64,000 nt of DNA, taken from Brucella sp. 21LCYQ03. Lineage in GTDB: Bacteria; Pseudomonadota; Alphaproteobacteria; Rhizobiales; Rhizobiaceae. The position numbers and the translations under genes are program-made. The notes under the pieces are model-generated. The model saw nothing but the letters and a program-made list of their open reading frames with translations, had not been told where the DNA came from and ran no database searches. The stretch lies in contig NZ_JAMJWE010000015.1 of assembly GCF_023554105.1 (NCBI RefSeq), positions 21,147 through 85,146 on the forward strand. Direction: 5' to 3'. Positions 52,823 through 60,877 of the stretch are shown one piece after another (position 1 is the first letter of the stretch; the number at the start of each line of letters is the position of its first letter).

Positions 52823-54007
52823 TCAGATGAGTTCGAAAGCCAGAGCGATGCCTTGTCCGCCTCCGATGCAAAGCGTGACGACGCCTTTGGAGAGGCCGTC
52901 GCGGCGCAACGAATGTAGCAGACGGGTTGTCAGGATCGCACCAGTTGCACCGATCGGGTGGCCATGGGCAACCGCACCGCCATCGACATTGACGATGTCT
53001 TCAGGCAGCCCCAATTCCTTGATGATTGCGAGTGGCACAGCGGCAAAGGCCTCGTTGATTTCGAAACGCTCGACATTCCCAAGTGACCATCCCGCCTTGT
53101 CGAGGGCGCGTTGCACCGCCGGCACAGGCCCTAGTCCAAAGAGACCCGGTTCGACCGCGCCAACGCCATAACCGGCAAGACGCGCGACAGGCTCGACGCC
53201 AGCTCTTTCGGCAAAGCCACGCTCCGCCACGACCACTGCTGCCGCACCGGCATTCAGACCAGGGGCATTGCCCGCAGTGATGGTTCCGTCCTTGCGAAAG
53301 GCAGGCTTCAATTGGGCAAGCGTTTCAATGGTGGTGTCAGGGCGCGGCGCTTCGTCGATCGCGAAAATTTCCAACCCTTTCCGACCCTTGATTTCCACGG
53401 GCACAATTTCGTCGGCAAAATGTCCGGCTTCGCGGGCGGCGGCGAAACGTTGCTGGGACCGTGCCGCAAAGGCGTCCTGCGCCTCGCGACTGATCTCTAG
53501 CTTGGTCACCAGATCCTCGGTATGCCAACCGGAGTGCTCGCCCGAGAAGGCATCATTGAGGCCATCGGTCAGCATACTATCGAGAATCTGTGCAGGTCCC
53601 ATGCGATATCCCCAACGCCCGCCATCCAGCAGATAGGGCGTTCGATCCATATTCTCCATGCCACCAGCGATCGCAGCCACGCTATCACCGGCAAAAATTT
53701 CCAGAGCGGCTGAAAGAATGGCTTGTGCGCCGGAGCCGCAGACACGATTGACCGTCAGCGCCGGAACGGAGACTGGCAGGCCGCCGCCGATAGACGCCTG
53801 ACGTGCCGGGTTCATCCGGTTACCGGCCTGGACCACATTGCCGAGAACGACGGCGCCTATTTGCCCGGCGTCGAGACCTGATCGCCGTAAAGTTTCGCGG
53901 ACCACGAGCGCGCCAAGTTCGGTGGCCGGCACACCTTTCAGCCTGCCATTATAAGCCCCGATAGCGGTGCGAACTGGGGCTGCGATGACAATTTCTGGGA
54001 TGGACAT
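52823..54007 (-). CDS. Acetyl-CoA acetyltransferase / 3-ketoacyl-CoA thiolase (394 aa)
   Basis: Classical degradative thiolase. The acyl-accepting Cys is C90 in NRVCGSGAQAI; the His motif is AHGHPIGATGAI and the second Cys is in LCIGGGQGIA. EIVIAAPVRTAIGAYNG is the standard N-terminus. The frame begins with TTG at 54022; ATG at 54007 with AAAGG upstream is the better start. Completes beta-oxidation, releasing acetyl-CoA. Last gene of the operon headed by the TctC gene. Confidence 0.94.
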   Translation of the reverse strand: MSIPEIVIAAPVRTAIGAYNGRLKGVPATELGALVVRETLRRSGLDAGQIGAVVLGNVVQAGNRMNPARQASIGGGLPVSVPALTVNRVCGSGAQAILSAALEIFAGDSVAAIAGGMENMDRTPYLLDGGRWGYRMGPAQILDSMLTDGLNDAFSGEHSGWHTEDLVTKLEISREAQDAFAARSQQRFAAAREAGHFADEIVPVEIKGRKGLEIFAIDEAPRPDTTIETLAQLKPAFRKDGTITAGNAPGLNAGAAAVVVAERGFAERAGVEPVARLAGYGVGAVEPGLFGLGPVPAVQRALDKAGWSLGNVERFEINEAFAAVPLAIIKELGLPEDIVNVDGGAVAHGHPIGATGAILTTRLLHSLRRDGLSKGVVTLCIGGGQGIALAFELI

Positions 54008-54096
54008 AAAGGGACCTTTCAATCGTGTTGGTAGTCAGGGCGACGATGCTGTCGCATCGGCAAGATCTCGGTCGGCTGTGACCGGAGTGTTTGCTC

Positions 54097-54960
54097 TTAG
54101 TGCCAGCCGAGCTCTCCACCGCCGAGCGCCGTTACATCTTCTCCGACGGCATCGCACAGGGCATATTCGCGACGTATCCTCTCGTATTTGCTGTCGATTA
54201 CACGTGCATATTCGGGCTGTGGAATTATCAAGAACTGACGACTGCGAAGGGCGCTCAAAACGTCGGCGCCGAGGCGGTCGGGAAGAAGGGCACCGCGATC
54301 GCCAATCCTGCTGGAGGGCTGTCGAGGCAACGTGGGAACAATACCGCTCAATCGCTTGTGGAGCTCTCGATCTGCCGCCAGAGGTGTTTCGACGAATCCG
54401 GGACATATAACTGATACCTCGATCAGTGTACCAGAAAGTTCCATGTGCAATGCTTCGGACATGCCGACCACTGCGTATTTGCATGCGACATAGTCTGCCG
54501 CGTTGGCGGTAGCAAAAAGGCCTAAGACGGAGGCGGTGTTGATGATATGCGCGGGTTTTCCGGCCCGCTTCATCGAAGGTAGCCACGTCGCTATGCCGTT
54601 GCGAATCCCATTCAGGTTGACACCAACGATCCAATTCCAGTCTTCGTTAGAGATTTCTTCGAAGGGAAGATTTGCTGGTGCGACACCAGCATTGTTGCAA
54701 AGGATATCGACTCCACCGAAGCGGTCCTCCGTTTGCGCACGAGCCGATTTCCACGATTCGATATCGGCAACGTCGAGTTTGACGCCTAACGCTTCCGTTC
54801 CGTCACGGTTAAATTTTACGACGACCTCCTCAAGTCGCGGACCGTTGATATCGGCCAACACCAGTTTTGCGCCCACCGATGAAAAAGCCCGCGCCAAAGC
54901 GAGGCCTATCCCCGAGGCCCCGCCCGTGATGAATGCAATCCTGCCGGCAAAGTCATCCAT
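54097..54960 (-). CDS. Short-chain dehydrogenase/reductase (287 aa)
   Basis: SDR with ITGGASGIGLALARAF, ILCNNAGVAP, catalytic Ser in NTASVLGLF and YVACKYAV for Tyr/Lys. C-terminal extension to 287 aa. Third SDR of the window, distinct in sequence from those at 3538 and 47718. It lies about 100 bases after tctA and 90 bases before the thiolase; probably oxidises a beta-hydroxy intermediate ahead of thiolysis. Confidence 0.88.
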   Translation of the reverse strand: MDDFAGRIAFITGGASGIGLALARAFSSVGAKLVLADINGPRLEEVVVKFNRDGTEALGVKLDVADIESWKSARAQTEDRFGGVDILCNNAGVAPANLPFEEISNEDWNWIVGVNLNGIRNGIATWLPSMKRAGKPAHIINTASVLGLFATANAADYVACKYAVVGMSEALHMELSGTLIEVSVICPGFVETPLAADRELHKRLSGIVPTLPRQPSSRIGDRGALLPDRLGADVLSALRSRQFLIIPQPEYARVIDSKYERIRREYALCDAVGEDVTALGGGELGWH

Positions 54961-55062
54961 AACACACCGCTGTCTGTTGTTCTCTGTCGAGACGTTGTCA
55001 CATCGCGCAGTTGCGTCCTAAGTCAGCTAGTTCAGGCCGAACTCCGGAACCGGTACCTGCCA

Positions 55063-56586
55063 TCAGACGCTGTTCTTTCTATGCTTCCCTCTGGAAAACC
55101 GCGGGACGCTGCCAATGGTCATGAACAATGGAGGAGCCAAAACGATCAACACCGAGAGCCCTAGAAACACTGCGCTAATCGGACGTTCCACTAATACCGA
55201 AGGGTTGCCTGCAGAGATAAGCATTGTGCGCCGAAAATTTTCCTCGATCATCGGTCCCAGTATAAAACCAAGAAGAAGCGGGACGATCGGGTAACGCATT
55301 GCGGTAAGGGCATAACCCAACACACCGGCGACGACACAGACCGCTACGTCGAAGGTGCTGCCTCTGATGCTGAACACGCCAATGCAGATAAAGAACAACA
55401 TGGCCGGATATAGGACGTAATAGGGTATCGAAAGCAATCTTACCCAGATGCCAATCAATGGGATATTGAGTACAAGCAACAGCACGTTTCCAACCCAAAA
55501 GCTTGCTACCAGCCCCCAGAACATAGCTGGATGTTCTGATATGAGCTGCGGCCCCGGTGTGACCCCGTGCAGCAGCATAGCACCCAGCAGTATGGCCATG
55601 ACGGCGTCACCAGGAATCCCAAGACTAAGTGTAGGAATGAAGGCAGCCTGGACAGCAGCGTTGTTTGCAGCTTCTGGCGCTGCGACACCTTCGATTGCAC
55701 CCTTGCCAAATTGTTCAGGATGCTTTGCTATCCGCTTTTCAGCAATATAGGAGATGAATGTAGCGATTGTAGCGCCGGTACCAGGCAATATTCCCATGAC
55801 TGATCCGAAGAACGAACCTCGCAGCGTTGGCATGAGCGATCGTCGCATTTCTGATCGCGTAGGTATCATCCCGCGGACTGTGATTGATTTCGGATCCACC
55901 CGAACAGTGTATTTCTTCCCGATTGAATTGAGAATTTCCACGACGCCAAACAATCCCATGGCCAGGGCAACCAGGCTTATGCCGTCGGTAAGCTGGAATA
56001 AGCCAAATGTGAAGCGGAAGTAACCTGAAGTTACATCCGTGCCAACCAAACCCAAAGCGATGCCCAAAAGCACCATTGAAATGCCTTTGATCGGGCTGCC
56101 GTCTCCGGCACTCGACGAAGCAACCAGGGCAAACAACATCACGGAGAAGTAGTCGGCCGAGTTGAAATGGATTGCTACTCTGGCCAACGTGGGCGCAAAC
56201 AACATGAGCAGGATGATTGCGAGAGATCCGCCTACGAATGATGCAACGGCCGTGATGAACAACGCTTGTCCCGCGCGCCCCTGTTGCGCCATCGGGTAAC
56301 CGTCCAGGCAAGTCACGGCCGCCGTCGCAGTACCGGGGATGTTAATCAAAATTGACGAAATTGAACTGCCATATTGCGAACCATAAAAAATACCCGCCAA
56401 CATGATCAAGGCGGTGGTCGGCTCTAGATAGAGTGTTAATGGCAGACACATTGATATTGCTGCCAAGGCTCCGATGCCAGGAAGCGCTCCGACGAAAGTT
56501 CCGATCGTGACGCCAATGAAGCAAAATAATAAAGCCTCAAACGAAAATGCGACGGAAAAGCCAGCGGCAATGCTTGTAAGGTCCAT
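55063..56586 (-). CDS. tctA: Tripartite tricarboxylate transporter, large membrane subunit TctA (507 aa)
   Basis: Large permease with about twelve hydrophobic segments. Family signatures: GVTIGTFVGALPGIGALAAI and GIFYGSQYGSSISSILINIPGT near the N-terminus, then FFGSVMGILPGTGATIATF and LSLGIPGDAVMAILLGAMLLHGVTPGP, of which parts are quoted. The frame runs up to 56715; ATG at 56586 starts two bases after the tctB stop. Works with TctB and TctC to import organic acids using an ion gradient. Confidence 0.94.
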   Translation of the reverse strand: MDLTSIAAGFSVAFSFEALLFCFIGVTIGTFVGALPGIGALAAISMCLPLTLYLEPTTALIMLAGIFYGSQYGSSISSILINIPGTATAAVTCLDGYPMAQQGRAGQALFITAVASFVGGSLAIILLMLFAPTLARVAIHFNSADYFSVMLFALVASSSAGDGSPIKGISMVLLGIALGLVGTDVTSGYFRFTFGLFQLTDGISLVALAMGLFGVVEILNSIGKKYTVRVDPKSITVRGMIPTRSEMRRSLMPTLRGSFFGSVMGILPGTGATIATFISYIAEKRIAKHPEQFGKGAIEGVAAPEAANNAAVQAAFIPTLSLGIPGDAVMAILLGAMLLHGVTPGPQLISEHPAMFWGLVASFWVGNVLLLVLNIPLIGIWVRLLSIPYYVLYPAMLFFICIGVFSIRGSTFDVAVCVVAGVLGYALTAMRYPIVPLLLGFILGPMIEENFRRTMLISAGNPSVLVERPISAVFLGLSVLIVLAPPLFMTIGSVPRFSRGKHRKNSV

Positions 56587-56588
56587 GG

Positions 56589-57071
56589 TCACATCCAGCC
56601 GAACGCACGTATGGGAAGGCGAAATCCCAAAATGAAAACGAGGTATCCGATCGCTGGAATGGCAATTGACAGCGCTAGGGTCCGCACTGGATTGACAGGG
56701 CTGACGCCCAGACAACTGATAACGACAAGCAGTGCCGTAGCAGGCACCAATCCAAGGAAATTAACGGTTGCTGCCCAAATCAGCATGGCGGCAATCACGC
56801 ATACCGACGCACGCCGTGATATTTGAGGCTGTTGCGTTTCGCTCCGGCGTTGCTTGATTCCAATCAGGATGGAAAACACGGACAGCATGCCCCCGATTGC
56901 AAGCGGGACTGCGCCCGGGCCGAGTTGCCTGAGTGTACCCAGGGGATACCGGAGGCTTTCGATCACGATAATGGCACCCGTTGCGAAAAGGAGAGCTGCC
57001 GTTCCTATCTCCCATAGGTTGCGGGGTTTCCCTGACGATCGAAGCGAAGTCCTATTTGGGGTTCCCTGCAT
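56589..57071 (-). CDS. tctB: Tripartite tricarboxylate transporter, small membrane subunit TctB (160 aa)
   Basis: Four hydrophobic segments (about 22-42, 52-72, 88-108 and 113-150) fit TctB. LRYPLGTLRQLGPGAVPLAIGG is the conserved periplasmic stretch, in part. It precedes tctA and follows tctC, the usual order. Confidence 0.88.
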   Translation of the reverse strand: MQGTPNRTSLRSSGKPRNLWEIGTAALLFATGAIIVIESLRYPLGTLRQLGPGAVPLAIGGMLSVFSILIGIKQRRSETQQPQISRRASVCVIAAMLIWAATVNFLGLVPATALLVVISCLGVSPVNPVRTLALSIAIPAIGYLVFILGFRLPIRAFGWM

Positions 57072-57174
57072 TCAATCCTCCTTCACACGCTCATAGGGTG
57101 CTGCTTTTGAATGTCGTGAAGCGGAAGGAATGAATTACGCCGCCCTCCGCGCTCGTCTAGATGCCAGTCTCAGA

Positions 57175-58146
57175 CTACTGTTGCACCGCTCCCGATGCTT
57201 CAACGATCGGACGCCACCTCTCCAGCTCAAGGGAGATCAGCGCTTGGAGACGTTCAGTGGACGGATCACTCGCGGGGAGCATTCTGAGTTTTTCCAGCGC
57301 TTCCAGCCATTCTTCTGTCTTACTGATATCGATAAGTGCAGCGCTGATTTTGGTCACGACATCCTCAGGTACACCAACAGGCGCCCAAAGAGCCCACCAG
57401 TTGTCAATGGTGACATCTACGACCCCGGCCTCTATAGCGGTTGGTACCTCCGGCAAGCTTTCGAGCCGCTTTTCGGTAGTCACAGCTATCGCCCTCAGCG
57501 AGCCATCCTTCACGAAGTCGATGCCTGATGGAGGCCCAAACATCATGGTTGTCTCACCGCCAGCAAGGCCTACGAGCGCAGGAGACGACCCCGTATATGC
57601 GATCGGTGTGAAGTGCGCACCGACCGTCTCATTGAGGAGAACACAAGACAGGTGCTGAGAAGATCCGACACCGGCATGCGCGCACGTTACGTTTGAGCCA
57701 TCGCGCTTGCCAAACGCGATCAACTCGTCAAGGGTCCGAATATCGCTACTTGACGGCACGAAAACGATGCTTGCACTGGAAGCCACTTGGCCCAGAGGTT
57801 GGAAATCAGCCTTTACGTCAAACGGAAGTTTGCGCATTGCAGGCAAAATGGTCGAGGTACTTATCGTTCCCAATAGCAGCGTGTAGCCATCCGGGGCTGC
57901 CCTCGCAACATACTGAAATCCAATCGCACCGCCAGCGCCCTCCCGATGCTCGACGACGAAATTTTGGCCGAGCCTTTCCGCCAACTCGTTTCCCAACAAA
58001 GTTGCAACCGTCGTGCCAAGGCCACCAGGCGCAAATGGCATAACAACCGTTACCGGCCTTTCGGGATAATCCTGGCTGGCTACACCATCAGAGGCAATAG
58101 TTGCACCCAGGACTGTTGCGATAAGCAAAGCTCTGCGAGATAACAT
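57175..58146 (-). CDS. tctC: Tripartite tricarboxylate transporter substrate-binding protein, Bug/TctC family (323 aa)
   Basis: Periplasmic receptor. Signal peptide residues 1-28 (MLSRRALLIATVLGATIASDGVAS), then YPERPVTVVMPFAPGGLGTTVA, which is the Bug family opening, VVEHREGAGGAIGFQYVARAAPDGYTLLLG, and GETTMMFGPPSG near the ligand pocket. GGAGG precedes the ATG at 58146. Bug proteins bind carboxylates or amides; the ligand here is not predictable. First gene of a five-gene operon under the promoter at 58212. Confidence 0.93.
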   Translation of the reverse strand: MLSRRALLIATVLGATIASDGVASQDYPERPVTVVMPFAPGGLGTTVATLLGNELAERLGQNFVVEHREGAGGAIGFQYVARAAPDGYTLLLGTISTSTILPAMRKLPFDVKADFQPLGQVASSASIVFVPSSSDIRTLDELIAFGKRDGSNVTCAHAGVGSSQHLSCVLLNETVGAHFTPIAYTGSSPALVGLAGGETTMMFGPPSGIDFVKDGSLRAIAVTTEKRLESLPEVPTAIEAGVVDVTIDNWWALWAPVGVPEDVVTKISAALIDISKTEEWLEALEKLRMLPASDPSTERLQALISLELERWRPIVEASGAVQQ

Positions 58147-58211
58147 TTTCTTCCTCCGGTAATCGTTGCCCATCGTTCTGACAGCTTGAGCGCTGTTTGA
58201 TAGAAATTACC

Positions 58212-58226
58212 GCAATAACCATGCCA
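58212..58226 (-). promoter_or_regulatory. Sigma-54 promoter of the TctCBA operon
   Basis: Minus strand TGGCATGGTTATTGC, 66 bases before the tctC ATG; divergent from 58422. Confidence 0.8.
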
Positions 58227-58340
58227 AATATCGACTGGCGATCGGGGTTTTGGTGCGAGAGGACTCGACGAATTTGCTTCATTCCAGCGATGCGCCAGAT
58301 CAGACAAAATGTATTTGTTGCAGTCACAATGCTGGGCATC

Positions 58341-58357
58341 TGTCCCTGACGAGGACA
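58341..58357. promoter_or_regulatory. Candidate activator-binding site between divergent promoters
   Basis: TGTC-N9-GACA inverted repeat, the same pattern as at 28286, about 120 bases from the minus promoter and 73 from the plus promoter. The rest of 58147-58591 shows no gene. Confidence 0.35.
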
Positions 58358-58421
58358 GGGGAGGTGGTTAATTTCAGCTCCGGTTGCTTAATCGGTTCAC
58401 ATGGCGAATGAGGCCCGCCTC

Positions 58422-58436
58422 TGGCTCGGGATTTGC
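58422..58436 (+). promoter_or_regulatory. Sigma-54 promoter candidate for the crotonase gene
   Basis: TGGCTCGGGATTTGC: one mismatch (T for A) to the consensus, correct spacing, 156 bases before the TTG start. Confidence 0.6.
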
Positions 58437-58591
58437 GACTTTCAAATCTGCTGACACCGCTGCTTTGCGGATATAGAGACACAACGTGCATCGATGGGGT
58501 GCGGTAATGTCTGGGTGATGAAGCAAAGCGACATTGGGGGATTAGGCATTCGCTGACGTTCTACAGTGCGGTTTAAGGAAGGGAGCAGACG

Positions 58592-59365
58592 TTGCAGAAT
58601 TATGAGAGCCTTACCATATCGCGCCGAGGACGGATTACGACCGTTGCACTGAACCGCCCACAGGTACGCAATGCTACCGATGCAACGCTCCACAGAGAGC
58701 TTGCGAAAATCTTCTATGATCTGGACAGCGATCGGGAAACCGATGTGATTATTTTGACCGGAAATGGCTCGGCGTTCTGTGCCGGCGGGGATGTTGAATA
58801 CATGCAGAATCTCGTCAGGGAACAAGCATTCTATGATTGCATCATTCCGGAAGCAAAGCGCATCGTCGGTTCCATTCTCGACTGCCGTAAACCCATCATA
58901 GCAAAGCTGAATGGTCACGCGACAGGCTTCGGCGCCACTCTGGCACTCTTCTGTGACGTCGTCTTCGGGAACAGGGCCGCTAAGATCGGCGATCCTCACG
59001 TTCTCGTGGGGCTTACAGCTGGCGACGGCTCGTCTGTGATCTGGCCGCAGCTAATTGGTCACGCGAGAGCCAAAGAGTACCTTATGACCGGTGATCTCAT
59101 CACGATGGCGAAGGCTGCCGAAATTGGCCTGATCAACCACGCACTACCGCTGGAAGATCTCGATTCAGCGGTTCAAGCGTTCGCGGACAAGTTGGCTCGC
59201 CTGCCGCAACTGGCCATTCAGACCACTAAAATCGCGGTCAACATTTCTCTGAAGCAGCTCGTCGCCAGCATATTGGACGCGTCCCTCGCATATGAGGTAA
59301 TTTCCAGCGAGCGGGAACCACATCGAAAAGCCGTTGAAGAGTTCATTCGCGGCGGGCCCCTTTAA
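58592..59365 (+). CDS. Enoyl-CoA hydratase/isomerase family protein (257 aa, TTG start)
   Basis: Crotonase fold: ITTVALNRPQVRNATD, FCAGGDVEYMQNL for CoA binding, the oxyanion segment GHATGFGATLALFCDVVFG, then IGDPHVLVGLTAGDGSSVIWPQLIG. The residue equal to the first catalytic Glu is replaced in the TGFGATLAL helix, and the second position reads DPHVLVGL, so it may not be a plain hydratase; isomerase or hydrolase roles are possible. TTG at 58592 follows GGGAG; no ATG fits. It stands between two sigma-54 promoters. Confidence 0.85.
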   Translation: MQNYESLTISRRGRITTVALNRPQVRNATDATLHRELAKIFYDLDSDRETDVIILTGNGSAFCAGGDVEYMQNLVREQAFYDCIIPEAKRIVGSILDCRKPIIAKLNGHATGFGATLALFCDVVFGNRAAKIGDPHVLVGLTAGDGSSVIWPQLIGHARAKEYLMTGDLITMAKAAEIGLINHALPLEDLDSAVQAFADKLARLPQLAIQTTKIAVNISLKQLVASILDASLAYEVISSEREPHRKAVEEFIRGGPL

Positions 59366-59459
59366 GGCTTTGACCAGAGCGTAAAGACGGAAGCCCCACC
59401 CGGTATGAATGCGCTTTGGATCGATCCTGCTTTCTCAATGTTCGACAGTCGGTGGTCTT

Positions 59460-59474
59460 TGGCACAAAGCTTGC
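59460..59474 (+). promoter_or_regulatory. Sigma-54 promoter of the thiolase/ligase operon
   Basis: TGGCACAAAGCTTGC, 157 bases before the thiolase ATG. Shares the AAGCTTGCG -12 context with the promoter at 35259. Confidence 0.85.
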
Positions 59475-59630
59475 GCTGTCTCAGGTTTGAAACAGAGCGA
59501 TCAATATGCGCTCGGAAATGCATTGATAGGATCTGCGACATCCTCCTCGACTTGGTACGCCAGATAATCGCATTGGAGTGTTAGAGACTATGGGTTTGTT
59601 CAGCACCAGACTGTTTAATGGAAGAGCACA

Positions 59631-60866
59631 ATGAGTGAGATTTTTGTTGTAGGCGTGGGTATGACGCCATTCGGGAAGATGCTTGACCGTTCCGTCAAGG
59701 ATTTGACGCGCCAGGCGGTCGAGGTTGCCATGAGCGACGCGTCAACGAGTGCAGATTTGATCGGATCGCTGTTTTTTTCGAATTCGACCCAATCGATCAT
59801 GGAAGGCCAGCATATGATTTCTGGCCAGATTGCGCTGCGTGAATTGGGGTTTCAGCGAAAGCCAATATTCAACGTCGAGAACGCATGTGCCGGGGGCACT
59901 TCGGCTTTTCATCTGGCCTATGTCGATTTGCTCGCGGGTCAGTGTGAGGTCGCGCTTGCTGTCGGCGTCGAGAAAATGGTTCACACGGACAAGGCGCTGA
60001 GCCTTTCGATCTTTGATGGGGCCTGGGACGTCGCGACACGAGATGAAACGTTTGAGATCCTTTCCGCACTCGGTCAGGATATGGCCATCCCCGGGCCATA
60101 CGAGAACGCCCCCGGTAACCGCAGCGTCTTCATGGATATGTATGCGTCGATCGCGCGCCATCATATGGCGAAGTTTGGTTTAACCCAACGTCAAATCGCC
60201 ATAGTCGCCGCCAAAAATCATCAGCACTCGACCCAAAATCCGTTCGCACAGTATCAGAATGCCGTGTCCGTCGAAGAGGTGCTCTCTTCTCGAGTGATCG
60301 CCTGGCCTTTGACCCTTCCGATGTGCGCGCCCGTCTCCGACGGGGCCGCTGCGGTTATCCTTTGTCGTAAGGAAGCGCTACACAAGTTCGACCGAAGCCG
60401 CGCAATTCGCATCGACGCTTCGGTTATCGGAGGCGGAACCGATCGCGATGCCCGTGATACCAGCAAGCATATCGGGCGATTGGCGGCCATCGAGGCCTAT
60501 GAGCGTGCCGGCATGGAGCCATCTGATATGCACCTTGCCGAAGTCCACGACGCGTCTGCTTTTGCGGAAATTCTCCAGACGGAAAACCTGGGTTTCTGCG
60601 ACATCGGCGAAGGCGGGCGTCTGGCGGAAAGCGGGGCAACGATGATCGGCGGGCGCATTCCGGTGAACCCATCGGGAGGCCTTATCTCCCGAGGTCATCC
60701 GATCAGTGCCACGGGGCTTGCTCAGATCAATGAACTGGTAATGCAGCTCCGCAAGGAGGCTGGACCTCGCCAGGTAGATGGGGCTCGTGTCGCAATCGCC
60801 GAGAACGGAGGCGGCTTCTATAAGTACGAAGAAGCCGTTGCCGCGATTAGCATCTTAAGTCGCTGA
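59631..60866 (+). CDS. SCP2-type thiolase (411 aa)
   Basis: Thiolase-superfamily protein that keeps the nucleophile: C86 in NVENACAGGTSAFH. The His motif is ISRGHPISATGLAQ. The second catalytic Cys motif near the C-terminus reads ENGGGFYKYE, without cysteine, as in SCP2-type thiolases. SEIFVVGVGMTPFGK is a normal opening. It cleaves a 3-ketoacyl-CoA, perhaps a branched one. Starts the operon that includes a ligase and a DinB-fold protein. It contrasts with the cysteine-less homologue at 28956. Confidence 0.88.
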   Translation: MSEIFVVGVGMTPFGKMLDRSVKDLTRQAVEVAMSDASTSADLIGSLFFSNSTQSIMEGQHMISGQIALRELGFQRKPIFNVENACAGGTSAFHLAYVDLLAGQCEVALAVGVEKMVHTDKALSLSIFDGAWDVATRDETFEILSALGQDMAIPGPYENAPGNRSVFMDMYASIARHHMAKFGLTQRQIAIVAAKNHQHSTQNPFAQYQNAVSVEEVLSSRVIAWPLTLPMCAPVSDGAAAVILCRKEALHKFDRSRAIRIDASVIGGGTDRDARDTSKHIGRLAAIEAYERAGMEPSDMHLAEVHDASAFAEILQTENLGFCDIGEGGRLAESGATMIGGRIPVNPSGGLISRGHPISATGLAQINELVMQLRKEAGPRQVDGARVAIAENGGGFYKYEEAVAAISILSR

Positions 60867-60877
60867 AGGGGCCAACT

